This document shows, in pieces, positions 54,951 through 61,783 of a stretch of 64,000 nucleotides of DNA. The stretch's first letter is position 1. Each line of letters starts with the position of its first letter. The notes under the pieces were generated by a model. That model made no database searches and had not been told where the DNA came from. It was given only the letters and a program-made list of their open reading frames with translations. Origin of the DNA: Pseudomonadota bacterium (GTDB lineage Bacteria > Myxococcota_A > Polyangia > Polyangiales > Polyangiaceae); contig JAEYWK010000111.1 of NCBI GenBank assembly GCA_023431345.1, positions 62,001 through 126,000 on the forward strand, written 5' to 3'. A program made the position numbers and the translations under genes.

Positions 54951-56554
54951 ACTTCGTGTCCCAAGATTCGCTTGATGATGCTTCGTGCGGCCGGACCCTC
55001 TTGGGTCTGCCCCTGCGCGTCGCTGCCGCTGTACGCGACGGCGTCGAATGGCCAGATACCGAGCGCGAGCAACGCCGCGATGCGGTTCTCGGCCGGCGTG
55101 GTGAACGTGTTCGCCATGCCGCTCTCCTGGATTGAGCCGTAGATGCCGGCTTGCGCGGTGCCGATGGGGCCGCCGATGTAGATCTGCGGGAAGCCGTGCG
55201 GCCAGTGGTTGCGGCCTTGACCGGTGCCCTGCCGGCCCGGCGCGCGGCCGAACTCGGAGTTCAAGATCACCATCGTCTTGTCGAGGTCGATCTTGTTCGG
55301 ATCGCCCTCACCCGGCTTGTTGATGCGCGGCAGCAGCTGGTTGAGAAAGTTGTTGAAGTTGCTGGCTTGGCGCCAGGGGCCGTTGCTGTGGGTGTCGTAG
55401 CCGCCGCCGCCGTCGGCCGCGATCAAGCCCGTGTCGACGACGGTACAGTGGCGCGCGGGGAACTCCGGGTGCGTGAGCAGGTGGGTAGCGAGCCGCAAGC
55501 TCATGGCCGGGATGTTCGCCGCGGCCGAGAGTGGGTTCTGGCTGAACACCGGGGCGTCTGCCGGGCCGTTCACCTGATAACAAGAGCTGCCCGGAATCGC
55601 CTCGAACAGCGACGCTGGCGTCGGTTGGCCCTGGATTTCCCGTGGCAAGAAGACGTTTTGAATGATGTCGGTCTTGGCGACGGTCTTCGACGCTTGGAGG
55701 AGCTCTTGGAACTTGGCCGCGCGCACCATCTCGCTCGCGCTGCCGAGGCTGAGCCGCTGTTGGTACTGCTCGAAATACAGGCTCAGCAGGGCGTCGTACT
55801 GTTCGCGCTCGGACAGATCGCCGACCGTGGTACGCGCGAGCAGGGTGTTGAGGCGAGCCGCGTTGTCGACCTTGACCAACAGCGGGCGCGCTTGCCCGGG
55901 GTGCAGGCCTTGGGCGACGAGCGAGAGCACGCCGTCGTTCGGGATGAAGTTGCTGCCGGTCGCGAAGCCGTACGAGAAGGGCGGGGGATGGGCTCCCGCC
56001 GTATCGCGGTCCACGAAATAGCGCCCGACGTGGGTGGCGAGGCCAGCCAACGACGGATTGCCCAGCGAGCGACCGGAGGCGACGAGCGGGATGGCGGCTT
56101 CGTGAGGCGCCAGCGTGTGGCGGTTGATGACGATGCGCAGGCGCGCGAGGATGTCGGGGCGCGCGAGCAGGGGCTTCATGTAGGGGCCGAAGAAAATGTC
56201 GCGACCCGCGCTGTCTTGAGCGAAATGAGTGAACAGCTCACCCTGCGCTTCGCCAGGCGCGAGACACCCCTCGGCCGCCTTCACCATGAACGGGTAGTTG
56301 GTGTACGCCCACGTTTCGTCGTTGGCGCCGAACTCCGGCACGCAATAGAAGGTCTCCCACGGGATGAGGCCGCCGTAGAGGAAGCACTCCAAGATGCTCT
56401 CCGCTCGCGCTGACGCGGGGAGCATGGAGCTTTGATGATCACTGGGCGTCTCGCCGAAGGGCACCGCTCCGGCCCGTCTGGTCCAGACGGAGGCGCCGAG
56501 CGCGGCTGTACCTCCTGCTGCCGCTGAAGCGCGCAGGAAATCTCGTCGTTTCAT
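54947..56554 (-). CDS. Tat-exported DUF1501 family protein (operon gene 1)
   Basis: 535 residues. Twin-arginine signal at the N-terminus (MKRRDFLRASAAAGG), so it is exported folded, usually with a bound cofactor or metal. The mature protein matches DUF1501, an alkaline-phosphatase/sulfatase-like fold family: HTLAPHEAAIPL, AADGGGGYDTHS (metal-ligand region), NSEFGRAPGRQGTGQGRNHW and HGFPQIYIGG. The conserved Asp/His/Glu residues for a metal centre appear to be present. It opens the five-gene operon. DUF1501 proteins have no established reaction. Confidence 0.85.
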   Translation of the reverse strand: MKRRDFLRASAAAGGTAALGASVWTRRAGAVPFGETPSDHQSSMLPASARAESILECFLYGGLIPWETFYCVPEFGANDETWAYTNYPFMVKAAEGCLAPGEAQGELFTHFAQDSAGRDIFFGPYMKPLLARPDILARLRIVINRHTLAPHEAAIPLVASGRSLGNPSLAGLATHVGRYFVDRDTAGAHPPPFSYGFATGSNFIPNDGVLSLVAQGLHPGQARPLLVKVDNAARLNTLLARTTVGDLSEREQYDALLSLYFEQYQQRLSLGSASEMVRAAKFQELLQASKTVAKTDIIQNVFLPREIQGQPTPASLFEAIPGSSCYQVNGPADAPVFSQNPLSAAANIPAMSLRLATHLLTHPEFPARHCTVVDTGLIAADGGGGYDTHSNGPWRQASNFNNFLNQLLPRINKPGEGDPNKIDLDKTMVILNSEFGRAPGRQGTGQGRNHWPHGFPQIYIGGPIGTAQAGIYGSIQESGMANTFTTPAENRIAALLALGIWPFDAVAYSGSDAQGQTQEGPAARSIIKRILGHEV

Positions 56555-56750
56555 CCAACTATCTCCATCTGGGCGAAGGCAGCCAGGTGTCGCCTGTCGC
56601 GCCGCTGTTCACGAAAGAATCGACTCGTCGCGCGCGCCATCGCGCGCAGCGAGCACGAAGCCATGATGTCAGTCACGTCGAGCGGCTCGGGGCAATTGCC
56701 GACGAGCAACTCTCACTCGGTGTAACTGCGGTCGCCCAATGTGGTCAAGG

Positions 56751-56777
56751 CTTAAGTGTTAGATTCTAACATTTAAG
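56751..56777. promoter_or_regulatory. AT-rich 13-bp inverted repeat upstream of DUF1501 operon
   Basis: CTTAAGTGTTAGA and TCTAACATTTAAG face each other across one base; 12 of 13 positions pair and the exception is a G-T. It lies about 200 bp upstream of the DUF1501 start on the minus strand, in an AT island within GC-rich DNA. The repeat carries GTTAGA/TCTAAC, a hexamer that also occurs upstream of two nearby minus-strand genes. Most likely an operator. Confidence 0.55.
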
Positions 56778-56892
56778 AAGTTGTTAGATGACTAGAAACA
56801 CGCACGCTGCGCGTGGCGAAACTGAGGATGACGGAGCGTGAAACATGAGGGCGAGCGGTCAATCGTTAGCGGTCGGCGGGGTGAGCTCAGAA

Positions 56893-57015
56893 CGCGAGAC
56901 GCCGAGAGAGATGCGACGCCAGAACGCCGACGAGCCGAGGCGCGAGACGCGAAGCGGCGAAGACGCGAGACGCCAGACGAGCGGGAGTGAGACGCGAAGA
57001 CGCCAGACGGATGCC
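56893..57015. repeat. Degenerate GAGACGC repeat stretch
   Basis: Purine-rich low-complexity DNA on the + strand in which GAGACGC, GAAGACGC and CCAGACG recur; exact GAGACGC starts at 56896, 56944, 56967 and 56989, the last three about 22-23 bp apart. The composition differs from the flanking sequence. No function is apparent. Confidence 0.5.
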
Positions 57016-57200
57016 GCGAGAGGCAGCGTGCGGGGGTGAGGTGCCTGGCGCCAGCAGTGAAGCTCGTCGCAGGCCTCATGCAGGCTTCGAGAGCGCTCAC
57101 GCGCGCGCATCGAGAGCGTGCGCAGAGGTCCCGCTCGCGAAGCCTCGATGCGACGCGGCAATGGGCGACGCGGAGCGAGCGCAGGGCGCTGGCGCAGCGC

Positions 57201-57536
57201 TCAGCGACCGGCGAACGTGTCTTCGACTTCTTCGAGGATTTGGCGGGCGCGAGCCAAACCGATTTGTGCGATGGCCGCGCGCAGCTGAGCTTCCGGCGAG
57301 CCCGTGAGCACCTCGCCCTGCCGAGCGCTCTTGGTCGCGCCGTTCTTGGCGGGACCGCGCGCGCGACGTGTGCGCGCCTCCGCGCTCCGGATGTTGTAGA
57401 CGAACGCTGGCGTCAAGTGCAGCCCTTTCTTGGCGGCGAGGGCGACGACCTCGGCCGCGGAGAGATTCCGATCGAGGGAGCGCACGAACTCGCTCTTGGC
57501 GCCGAAGCGTGGTTTCCCTGACTTTTCTCCGACCAT
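57201..57536 (-). CDS. Small protein with HTH-like domain and shared C-terminal motif
   Basis: 111 residues from ATG at 57534-57536; the frame continues to a GTG at 57581 with no good ribosome site. The N-terminal half (KSEFVRSLDRNLSAAEVVAL, KKGLHLTPAFVYNIRS) looks like a small helix-turn-helix domain that recurs in Polyangiales proteins of unknown function. A basic linker (TRRARGPAKNG) leads to a C-terminal amphipathic segment EAQLRAAIAQIGLARARQIL, then EEVEDTF, shared with the neighbouring protein at 57744-57962. It may bind nucleic acid. An AT-rich TCTAAC-bearing region lies about 120 bp upstream. Confidence 0.65.
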   Translation of the reverse strand: MVGEKSGKPRFGAKSEFVRSLDRNLSAAEVVALAAKKGLHLTPAFVYNIRSAEARTRRARGPAKNGATKSARQGEVLTGSPEAQLRAAIAQIGLARARQILEEVEDTFAGR

Positions 57537-57743
57537 TGGGACCAAACTTTTCGAGCCTACCGGCCTGCTCCGCCCGCTCACTGACGACGAGGAGCCCTAT
57601 GCCCTGCTCTCTGCTCGGTACCCTACACCAGCCTGCGTGGAAGGTTCCAGACTAACTTCGTTAGACTAGTCACAATTCATTAGCGCTGCGGCCGCACCGC
57701 GTAGTCCCCCCATCTCGAGCGCTGTCGGAGCTCGCGAAATCTC

Positions 57744-57962
57744 TCAATCTTCGAAGGAAGCTTCGACCTGCGCAAACACACGTCGTGCTCGCGACAGGCC
57801 CATCTCAGCCAGCGTCTTGCGCAGCTGAGCCTCGAGCGGTGAGAGCCCTCGCTTAGCTTTCGCCTTCGTGCCGGTGAGGCCCTTGCCGCCGGGCTGCGGC
57901 GACCGGCCCCGCTCGCTGGGCTGCTTCCTGAGCCTCTTCTTGGCTTGCTTCTTGGCTGACAT
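57744..57962 (-). CDS. Small basic protein with the same C-terminal motif
   Basis: 72 residues from ATG at 57960-57962, preceded by GGAAAGGA at a usable distance; the longer frame upstream is not needed. The N-terminal half is very rich in Lys, Arg and Gln (SAKKQAKKRLRKQPSERGR), and the C-terminal half EAQLRKTLAEMGLSRARRVF, then AQVEASF, matches the neighbouring protein at 14 of 27 positions. It lacks that protein's HTH-like domain. The basic tail suggests nucleic-acid binding. It lies 207 bp upstream of its paralogue on the same strand. Confidence 0.65.
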   Translation of the reverse strand: MSAKKQAKKRLRKQPSERGRSPQPGGKGLTGTKAKAKRGLSPLEAQLRKTLAEMGLSRARRVFAQVEASFED

Positions 57963-58662
57963 CGGCTGCGTCCTTTCCTCGCTCAACCCCGGAGCACGAC
58001 GTCGCCTCGCTGACGTGGACGACGCCGGGACACGCGGACCGGGATATGAGACACGAACAATTCGCAAAGCCGAGCTGCGGCCACGCCACGTTCGCTCACG
58101 CCGCTACGAGAGCGGAGCAGGGAGCGCGTCGAAGCGAACGCTTCTACGCCGTGGCGTGCTCATCGCGACCACAATGGTCAGACCGCCGCTAGGCTCATGA
58201 ACTGCATCTTCCAGTGATCGGTGGGGTGAAGCACCGGTTGAAAAACGCCGAGTCGTCCCGGCAGATGCCCGTCGCGAACCGGGTCGTCCCGGCTCAGGCT
58301 GACCAATTGCCACTTCATTGTCACGAAGGGACAAGGTTATGTATTAGTGAGGAGTTGTTTCCAGATCGTTCCGCTCACGTTTAGCGAGAACGCGGCGACG
58401 TACATTTACATGAGCTCAGCGGTTCGGGCTGAAACGCGGCGTCGAATCAAGCTGGTCGACGGTGTTGGTTCGCAGCCGGCGCTACCGCTTTGGCGCTTTC
58501 GGTCTTACGCCCCGCGCGGGGAGCGGGGCGGGTGCGCGGGGGGCGACGGGAGATATTGCGGAGAAGGCTCTTGGGTTGATGAGGGTCGAAAAAGTCCGCT
58601 CCGCTCGGATGCGTCCGCGATATTTCGGGTCATTTCCTGCGCGGGCGAGCGCGAGCGTCCGG
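57963..58662. other. Intergenic region without recognised gene
   Basis: About 700 bp between the small basic protein and the cytochrome c lipoprotein, both on the minus strand. Frames through it are Arg/Ser-rich and lack credible starts. An AT-richer stretch at 58310-58410 includes a small inverted repeat TTGTC-N7-GACAA (58318-58334) and could hold a promoter, although it is about 360 bp from the nearest start codon. No RNA gene was recognised. Confidence 0.4.
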
Positions 58663-59331
58663 CTAGCCGTGGCCGGGGCACTCGCTCGCGACTTTGCTGG
58701 CGATGGGGGGCAGGCCACGCAAGAACGCGACCACGTCTGCCACCTCCTCGTCACTGAACGGGTAGCGCGCCATCGTGAGGCACATGCGGGAGCCGTCCGC
58801 GTCGACGCCATCGCGGATGGCTTTGATGATCTGCTCGTCCGTCCACGCCCCGATGCCGGTCTTGGTGTCGGGCGTGATGTTGGGGAACACCGAGAAGCCG
58901 GCGAAGTTCGCTTGGTGGCAGGAGACGCAGCCGTTCTTCTCGACCAGCTGTTCTCCGCGGAGCTCGGCCTCGCTGTGCGGCTTGGGCTCCGGCTCGACAC
59001 CGGGCTGGCCGCCCGCGCCCGGCTCGGGCTCGGGCTCGGGTTCCGGCTCTGGCTCGGAGCTGGCGCCGCCCTGCGGCTCGGGCTCGGGCTCGGGCTCATC
59101 GCGCCCCGGCTTGCCGCCCTCCCCCAGCTCGTCTGGGGCGGCGGCGGCCTCCCCTCCGTCGCTGGGCTCGGGCTCCTGCGAGGCCGCGCCGCCCGCGCTC
59201 GGCTCGGGGCCGTCGATGCGATCTCCACCGAGGCTATCGTCCCCCCCCGACGAGCACGAAGTAGAGGCAAGCACCAGCGCGAGCGAGAAGACGAGCGAGC
59301 GGAGCGGGAGCTTTTGCGCGAAAATGGCCAT
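58663..59331 (-). CDS. Single-haem cytochrome c lipoprotein, paralogue of operon gene 4
   Basis: 222 residues. Lipobox ASTSC (Cys26), then about 100 residues of Gly/Ala spacer interrupted by Glu-Pro repeats (EPEPEPEPEPEP), then a cytochrome c domain: NGCVSCH, FPNITPDTKTGIGAWTD, CLTMARYPFSDEEVADVVAFLR and a terminal CPGHG. The last 85 residues align over their whole length with the protein at 49490-50239. The Glu-Pro run is encoded by a GGCTCG microsatellite (about 59018-59066 and 59080-59100 on the + strand), which could change length by slippage. The gene stands alone, with AT-rich DNA at 59412-59464 as its likely control region. Confidence 0.85.
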   Translation of the reverse strand: MAIFAQKLPLRSLVFSLALVLASTSCSSGGDDSLGGDRIDGPEPSAGGAASQEPEPSDGGEAAAAPDELGEGGKPGRDEPEPEPEPQGGASSEPEPEPEPEPEPGAGGQPGVEPEPKPHSEAELRGEQLVEKNGCVSCHQANFAGFSVFPNITPDTKTGIGAWTDEQIIKAIRDGVDADGSRMCLTMARYPFSDEEVADVVAFLRGLPPIASKVASECPGHG

Positions 59332-59411
59332 ACGAGCGTGCCTCGAGGGGTGAAAGGTCGGATTTTTGGCGCCCCGCCCGGGGACAGGGCGACGACGCTT
59401 CTCATCAATCT

Positions 59412-59464
59412 CATTTGTTATGTTTCGTTAGATCACCCTTGCGGGTTTCCGGACCTAACAAATG
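59412..59464. promoter_or_regulatory. AT-rich region with inverted repeat upstream of cytochrome c gene
   Basis: CATTTGTTA at 59412-59420 and TAACAAATG at 59456-59464 form a perfect 9-bp inverted repeat with 35 bases between. Inside lies GTTAGA (59427-59432), i.e. ATCTAACGAAA on the minus strand, about 96 bp upstream of the cytochrome c start. The low G+C stands out from the surroundings. Likely an operator/promoter region for the minus-strand gene. Confidence 0.5.
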
Positions 59465-59594
59465 CACCGAGCGCGACGCTATTTTCAGCGCCGCCGCGCC
59501 GGCACGCGGGCGCTCGTCCGCGAACTACGTCTCCCGAGAATTTCCACAGGAAGGGGGGAAGTGTGGAAGGGGGCAGATCGCGCTGCCGCCGGTC

Positions 59595-59881
59595 GACCGT
59601 TGACCCGCGCGAGAGCGAGAAGAACAGGGAAGCGAGGTCGAGCGGGGAGGGCTACGACGCGGGCGTTGGCTTGCGGGCTGGCTGGGGCGCCACGATCTGG
59701 CGGCGCGGGCGTCGATCCGTGAGATTTGTACTGCCGCTGACCGCTGAACCGCGCGAGAGCGAGGGGAACAGGGAGGCGAAGTCGAGCGGGGAGGGCTACG
59801 ACGCGGGCGTCGGCTTGCGGCTGTTTTGGGCGCCACGATTTGGCGGCGCGGGCGTCGATCCGTAAGGTTTGTACTGCCGCT
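59595..59881 (+). repeat. Two tandem copies of a 144-bp non-coding unit
   Basis: Copy 1 is 59595-59738 (144 bp) and copy 2 is 59739-59881 (143 bp). Each starts with GACCGYTGA, contains GCGCGAGAGCGAG and GGGGAGGGCTACGACGCGGGC, and ends with CGTCGATCCGT, TTTGTACTGCCGCT. A third copy begins at 59882 (GACCGCTGA) but stops after about 10 bases. The copies differ at scattered positions, so the duplication is not recent. No reading frame is preserved, since the units differ by one base in length and contain stops. Confidence 0.8.
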
Positions 59882-59950
59882 GACCGCTGACCGCTGCCCC
59901 ACTCGTGGTCCGCGAAGCCAGACCAGCCCGGCGCCACGCTGCAGCCGCAT

Positions 59951-59972
59951 CCCCCACCCCCACCCCCACCCC
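59951..59972 (-). repeat. G-quadruplex-type tract
   Basis: On the minus strand four runs of four or five G are separated by single T residues, the strongest type of predicted G-quadruplex (loops of one base). It is part of a longer C-rich + strand tract to about 60008 (CCTTCCACCC, then runs of C). It lies about 55 bp downstream of the glycosyltransferase stop codon, in the direction of its transcription, so it would also be in the nascent RNA. Confidence 0.7.
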
Positions 59973-60026
59973 TTCCACCCTTCCCCCCCTTCCTGTGGCC
60001 CCCCCTCTCGAGGTCGGAAGAGGCCG

Positions 60027-61091
60027 TCAAGAGCGCGTAGCGAGGCGAATCTGTTCGTCGAGGGCGTCGAGCATGAGGCGGTTGCCGTCTTGCGAGTAGC
60101 TTTGCAGCGCCTCGTGGCAGCGCGGCACGTCGGCGAGGAAGCGCTTCAGGGTGGGCTCGTCGAGCACCTCGGCGTGACGACCGTAGCCGAGCTGCTCGAG
60201 GTAGAGCGCGTTCAGGGTTTGCTCGAACTGGCCTCGGACGGGCAGCGACAGCAGCGGTTTGTGCAGGTACACCGCTTCGCTCATCAGCGTGTAGCCGCCG
60301 CCCGCGACCACGGCGCGCGACGTGCGCAAGTCGTCGATGAAGCCGGCCTCGCTGAAAGGACGAAAAGTCAGGTTGCCCTCCGTCTCGTCGGCCTGGATAC
60401 CGCGACGCACGCCATACACGCGACACGGGATGCCACTCGAACGCAGCGCGGACAAAAGATCGGTGTTGGTGGTCGACGTTTGGTAGACGAGCAGGTGCTC
60501 ACCCGGCTCCGATTTCGCGGCCAAGATTTCAGGCCTGAGAATCGACGGCAGGAGCGAGGTGCGCTCTTTCCGTAGCTCCGGATAGAAGAAGGTCGTCACC
60601 AGGTAGTGAAAGCAGTTCGGCAGCTTGGCTTTGACGATGCTCTTCGTCAGCTGAAACTCAGCTTCATGCCCCTCCAGCAGCGCGGGCGCGTGCTTACAGC
60701 GATTGATGATTTGCATGTTGTCGACGCTGATCACGGGCAGCAGGTGATTGGTCGCGTACAGGTAGCTGAACGATTCGAAGTCACTGACGACGACGTCGGG
60801 TCGGAATTCGTCGATCAAGTCGAAGTAGGCCCGGATGTTCGCGGGAAAGCCTTTCACCGCCCCCTTCAGGTTCTCGAGCAGGGTGCCGAGCTTACGCACC
60901 GAGTTGCCCTCGTACTGAATGGTGAGGCCCCAAATTTTGTGCACATTTTCGTAGCGCTGCGCCAAAAAATCGCGCGCGCGTCCGGATACGACGACGTGCA
61001 CCTCGTGCTGCTTCGTCAGGTGCTCGAGCAGCACGCTCGAGCGCGTAGCATGCCCCATGCCTTCGCCCACGACGCCGTAAAGAATCCGCAT
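60027..61091 (-). CDS. Glycosyltransferase family protein (MJ1255-like)
   Basis: 354 residues. The N-terminal MRILYGVVGEGMGHATRS and later VVSDFESFS are hallmarks of the MJ1255/VC2487 group of GT-B glycosyltransferase-like proteins, related to MurG and UDP-glucuronosyltransferases. The donor-side motif VVAGGGYTLMSEAVYLHKPLLSLPVRGQFEQ (Gly-rich turn, Glu, Pro, Gln) is clear. It has no signal or membrane helix. It likely transfers a sugar from a UDP-sugar to a lipid or cell-surface acceptor; the acceptor is unknown. It is divergent from the hydrolase gene with only 32 bp between. Confidence 0.85.
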   Translation of the reverse strand: MRILYGVVGEGMGHATRSSVLLEHLTKQHEVHVVVSGRARDFLAQRYENVHKIWGLTIQYEGNSVRKLGTLLENLKGAVKGFPANIRAYFDLIDEFRPDVVVSDFESFSYLYATNHLLPVISVDNMQIINRCKHAPALLEGHEAEFQLTKSIVKAKLPNCFHYLVTTFFYPELRKERTSLLPSILRPEILAAKSEPGEHLLVYQTSTTNTDLLSALRSSGIPCRVYGVRRGIQADETEGNLTFRPFSEAGFIDDLRTSRAVVAGGGYTLMSEAVYLHKPLLSLPVRGQFEQTLNALYLEQLGYGRHAEVLDEPTLKRFLADVPRCHEALQSYSQDGNRLMLDALDEQIRLATRS

Positions 61092-61123
61092 CCGCGAACT
61101 CTACCTTGTGGCAGGATGCGGGC

Positions 61124-61744
61124 GTGGTGGAAACGGCGCCCGCGCTCCCGCTGGTGTTTTTCCCTGGCGCCGCCGGGAAGAAGCAATACTTGGAGCCTAT
61201 CGGGCATTGCCTCGCCAGCCGGCGACCGCCCACGTTCTGCGAGTACCCGGGGCTCGACGGGGCGCCCGCCAATCCGCAGCTGCGCACCCTCGCCGATTTG
61301 CAGCGCTACTTGCTGCGTTCGCTGCCCCCGCGCTTCGACCTGGTCACGATGTCGATGGGCGGCGTGCTCGCGCTGCGTATCGCGCTCGAAGCTCCCGAGC
61401 GCGTGCGCAAGCTGGTGCTGATGGCGACGTCGGGCGGCGTCGACGTGCAAGCGTTCGGCGGCATCGACTGGCGCGACACTTTTCGGCGCCTGCAGCCCGA
61501 TTTGCCGACTTGGTTCCTCCATGAGCGGGAAGATCTCACGCCCGAGCTCGGTCGCATCCATCACCCTACCCTACTCATCTACGGCGACGAAGATCTGATC
61601 GCCCCCGTCGCGGCAGGGGAGCACCTCTGCGCTCACCTTCCGAACGCTCGCCTCGAGGTGATCGCAGGCGGAACTCACGACCTCGAAATCGAGCACCCCG
61701 CGTTCATCGCCAGTCAGATCGAAGCCCACCTGCGCCGGCCGTGA
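61124..61744 (+). CDS. Alpha/beta hydrolase
   Basis: 206 residues from GTG at 61124 with CAGGA about 7 bases upstream. The core has LPLVFFPGAAGKKQ (oxyanion region), FDLVTMSMGGVLAL (nucleophile Ser in M-S-M-G-G), LLIYGDEDLIAPV (Asp) and IAGGTHDLEIEHP (His). The nucleophile elbow lacks the usual first Gly (T-M-S rather than G-x-S), which is tolerated in some family members. A lid domain is short or missing. Substrate not predictable. No signal peptide. Confidence 0.85.
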   Translation: MVETAPALPLVFFPGAAGKKQYLEPIGHCLASRRPPTFCEYPGLDGAPANPQLRTLADLQRYLLRSLPPRFDLVTMSMGGVLALRIALEAPERVRKLVLMATSGGVDVQAFGGIDWRDTFRRLQPDLPTWFLHEREDLTPELGRIHHPTLLIYGDEDLIAPVAAGEHLCAHLPNARLEVIAGGTHDLEIEHPAFIASQIEAHLRRP

Positions 61745-61783
61745 GCGGGCGGCGCCGCAGCGCCTCGCCCATACAGGTCGCGC

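Larger units (their letters stand above)
56555..57200. other. Promoter region of the exported operon plus GAGACGC-rich stretch
   Basis: About 646 bp without a credible gene. It holds two separate kinds of DNA. At 56745-56800 there is an AT-rich patch with the 13-bp inverted repeat at 56751-56777 and a GTTAGA box at 56783-56788; read on the minus strand it is the likely control region of the DUF1501 operon. At 56893-57015 the DNA is made of degenerate units around GAGACGC (exact copies at 56896, 56944, 56967 and 56989). Short Arg-rich frames here look like products of that repeat rather than proteins. Confidence 0.5.
59332..60026. other. Repeat-rich intergenic region
   Basis: About 695 bp holding the AT-rich control region (59412-59464), the 144-bp tandem duplication, the G-quadruplex tract and a pyrimidine-rich module (CCTTCCACCCTTCC at 59971-59984) that also occurs at about 1319-1340. 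Open frames in it follow the repeat and are not gene-like. No transposase or RNA gene was seen. Confidence 0.5.

Noticed and set aside
53343..56413. Long + strand open frames opposite the haem lipoprotein and DUF1501 genes
   Set aside because: They are antisense shadows; the minus strand encodes the CLQCH motif and the Tat signal.
56587..57161. Short frames over the GAGACGC-rich stretch
   Set aside because: Their sequence is only the translated repeat (Arg, Glu, Ser-rich) and no start is supported.
58104..58757. Small open frames in the 58 kb intergenic region
   Set aside because: Arg/Ser-rich, no credible start or ribosome site, and they overlap AT-rich non-coding DNA.
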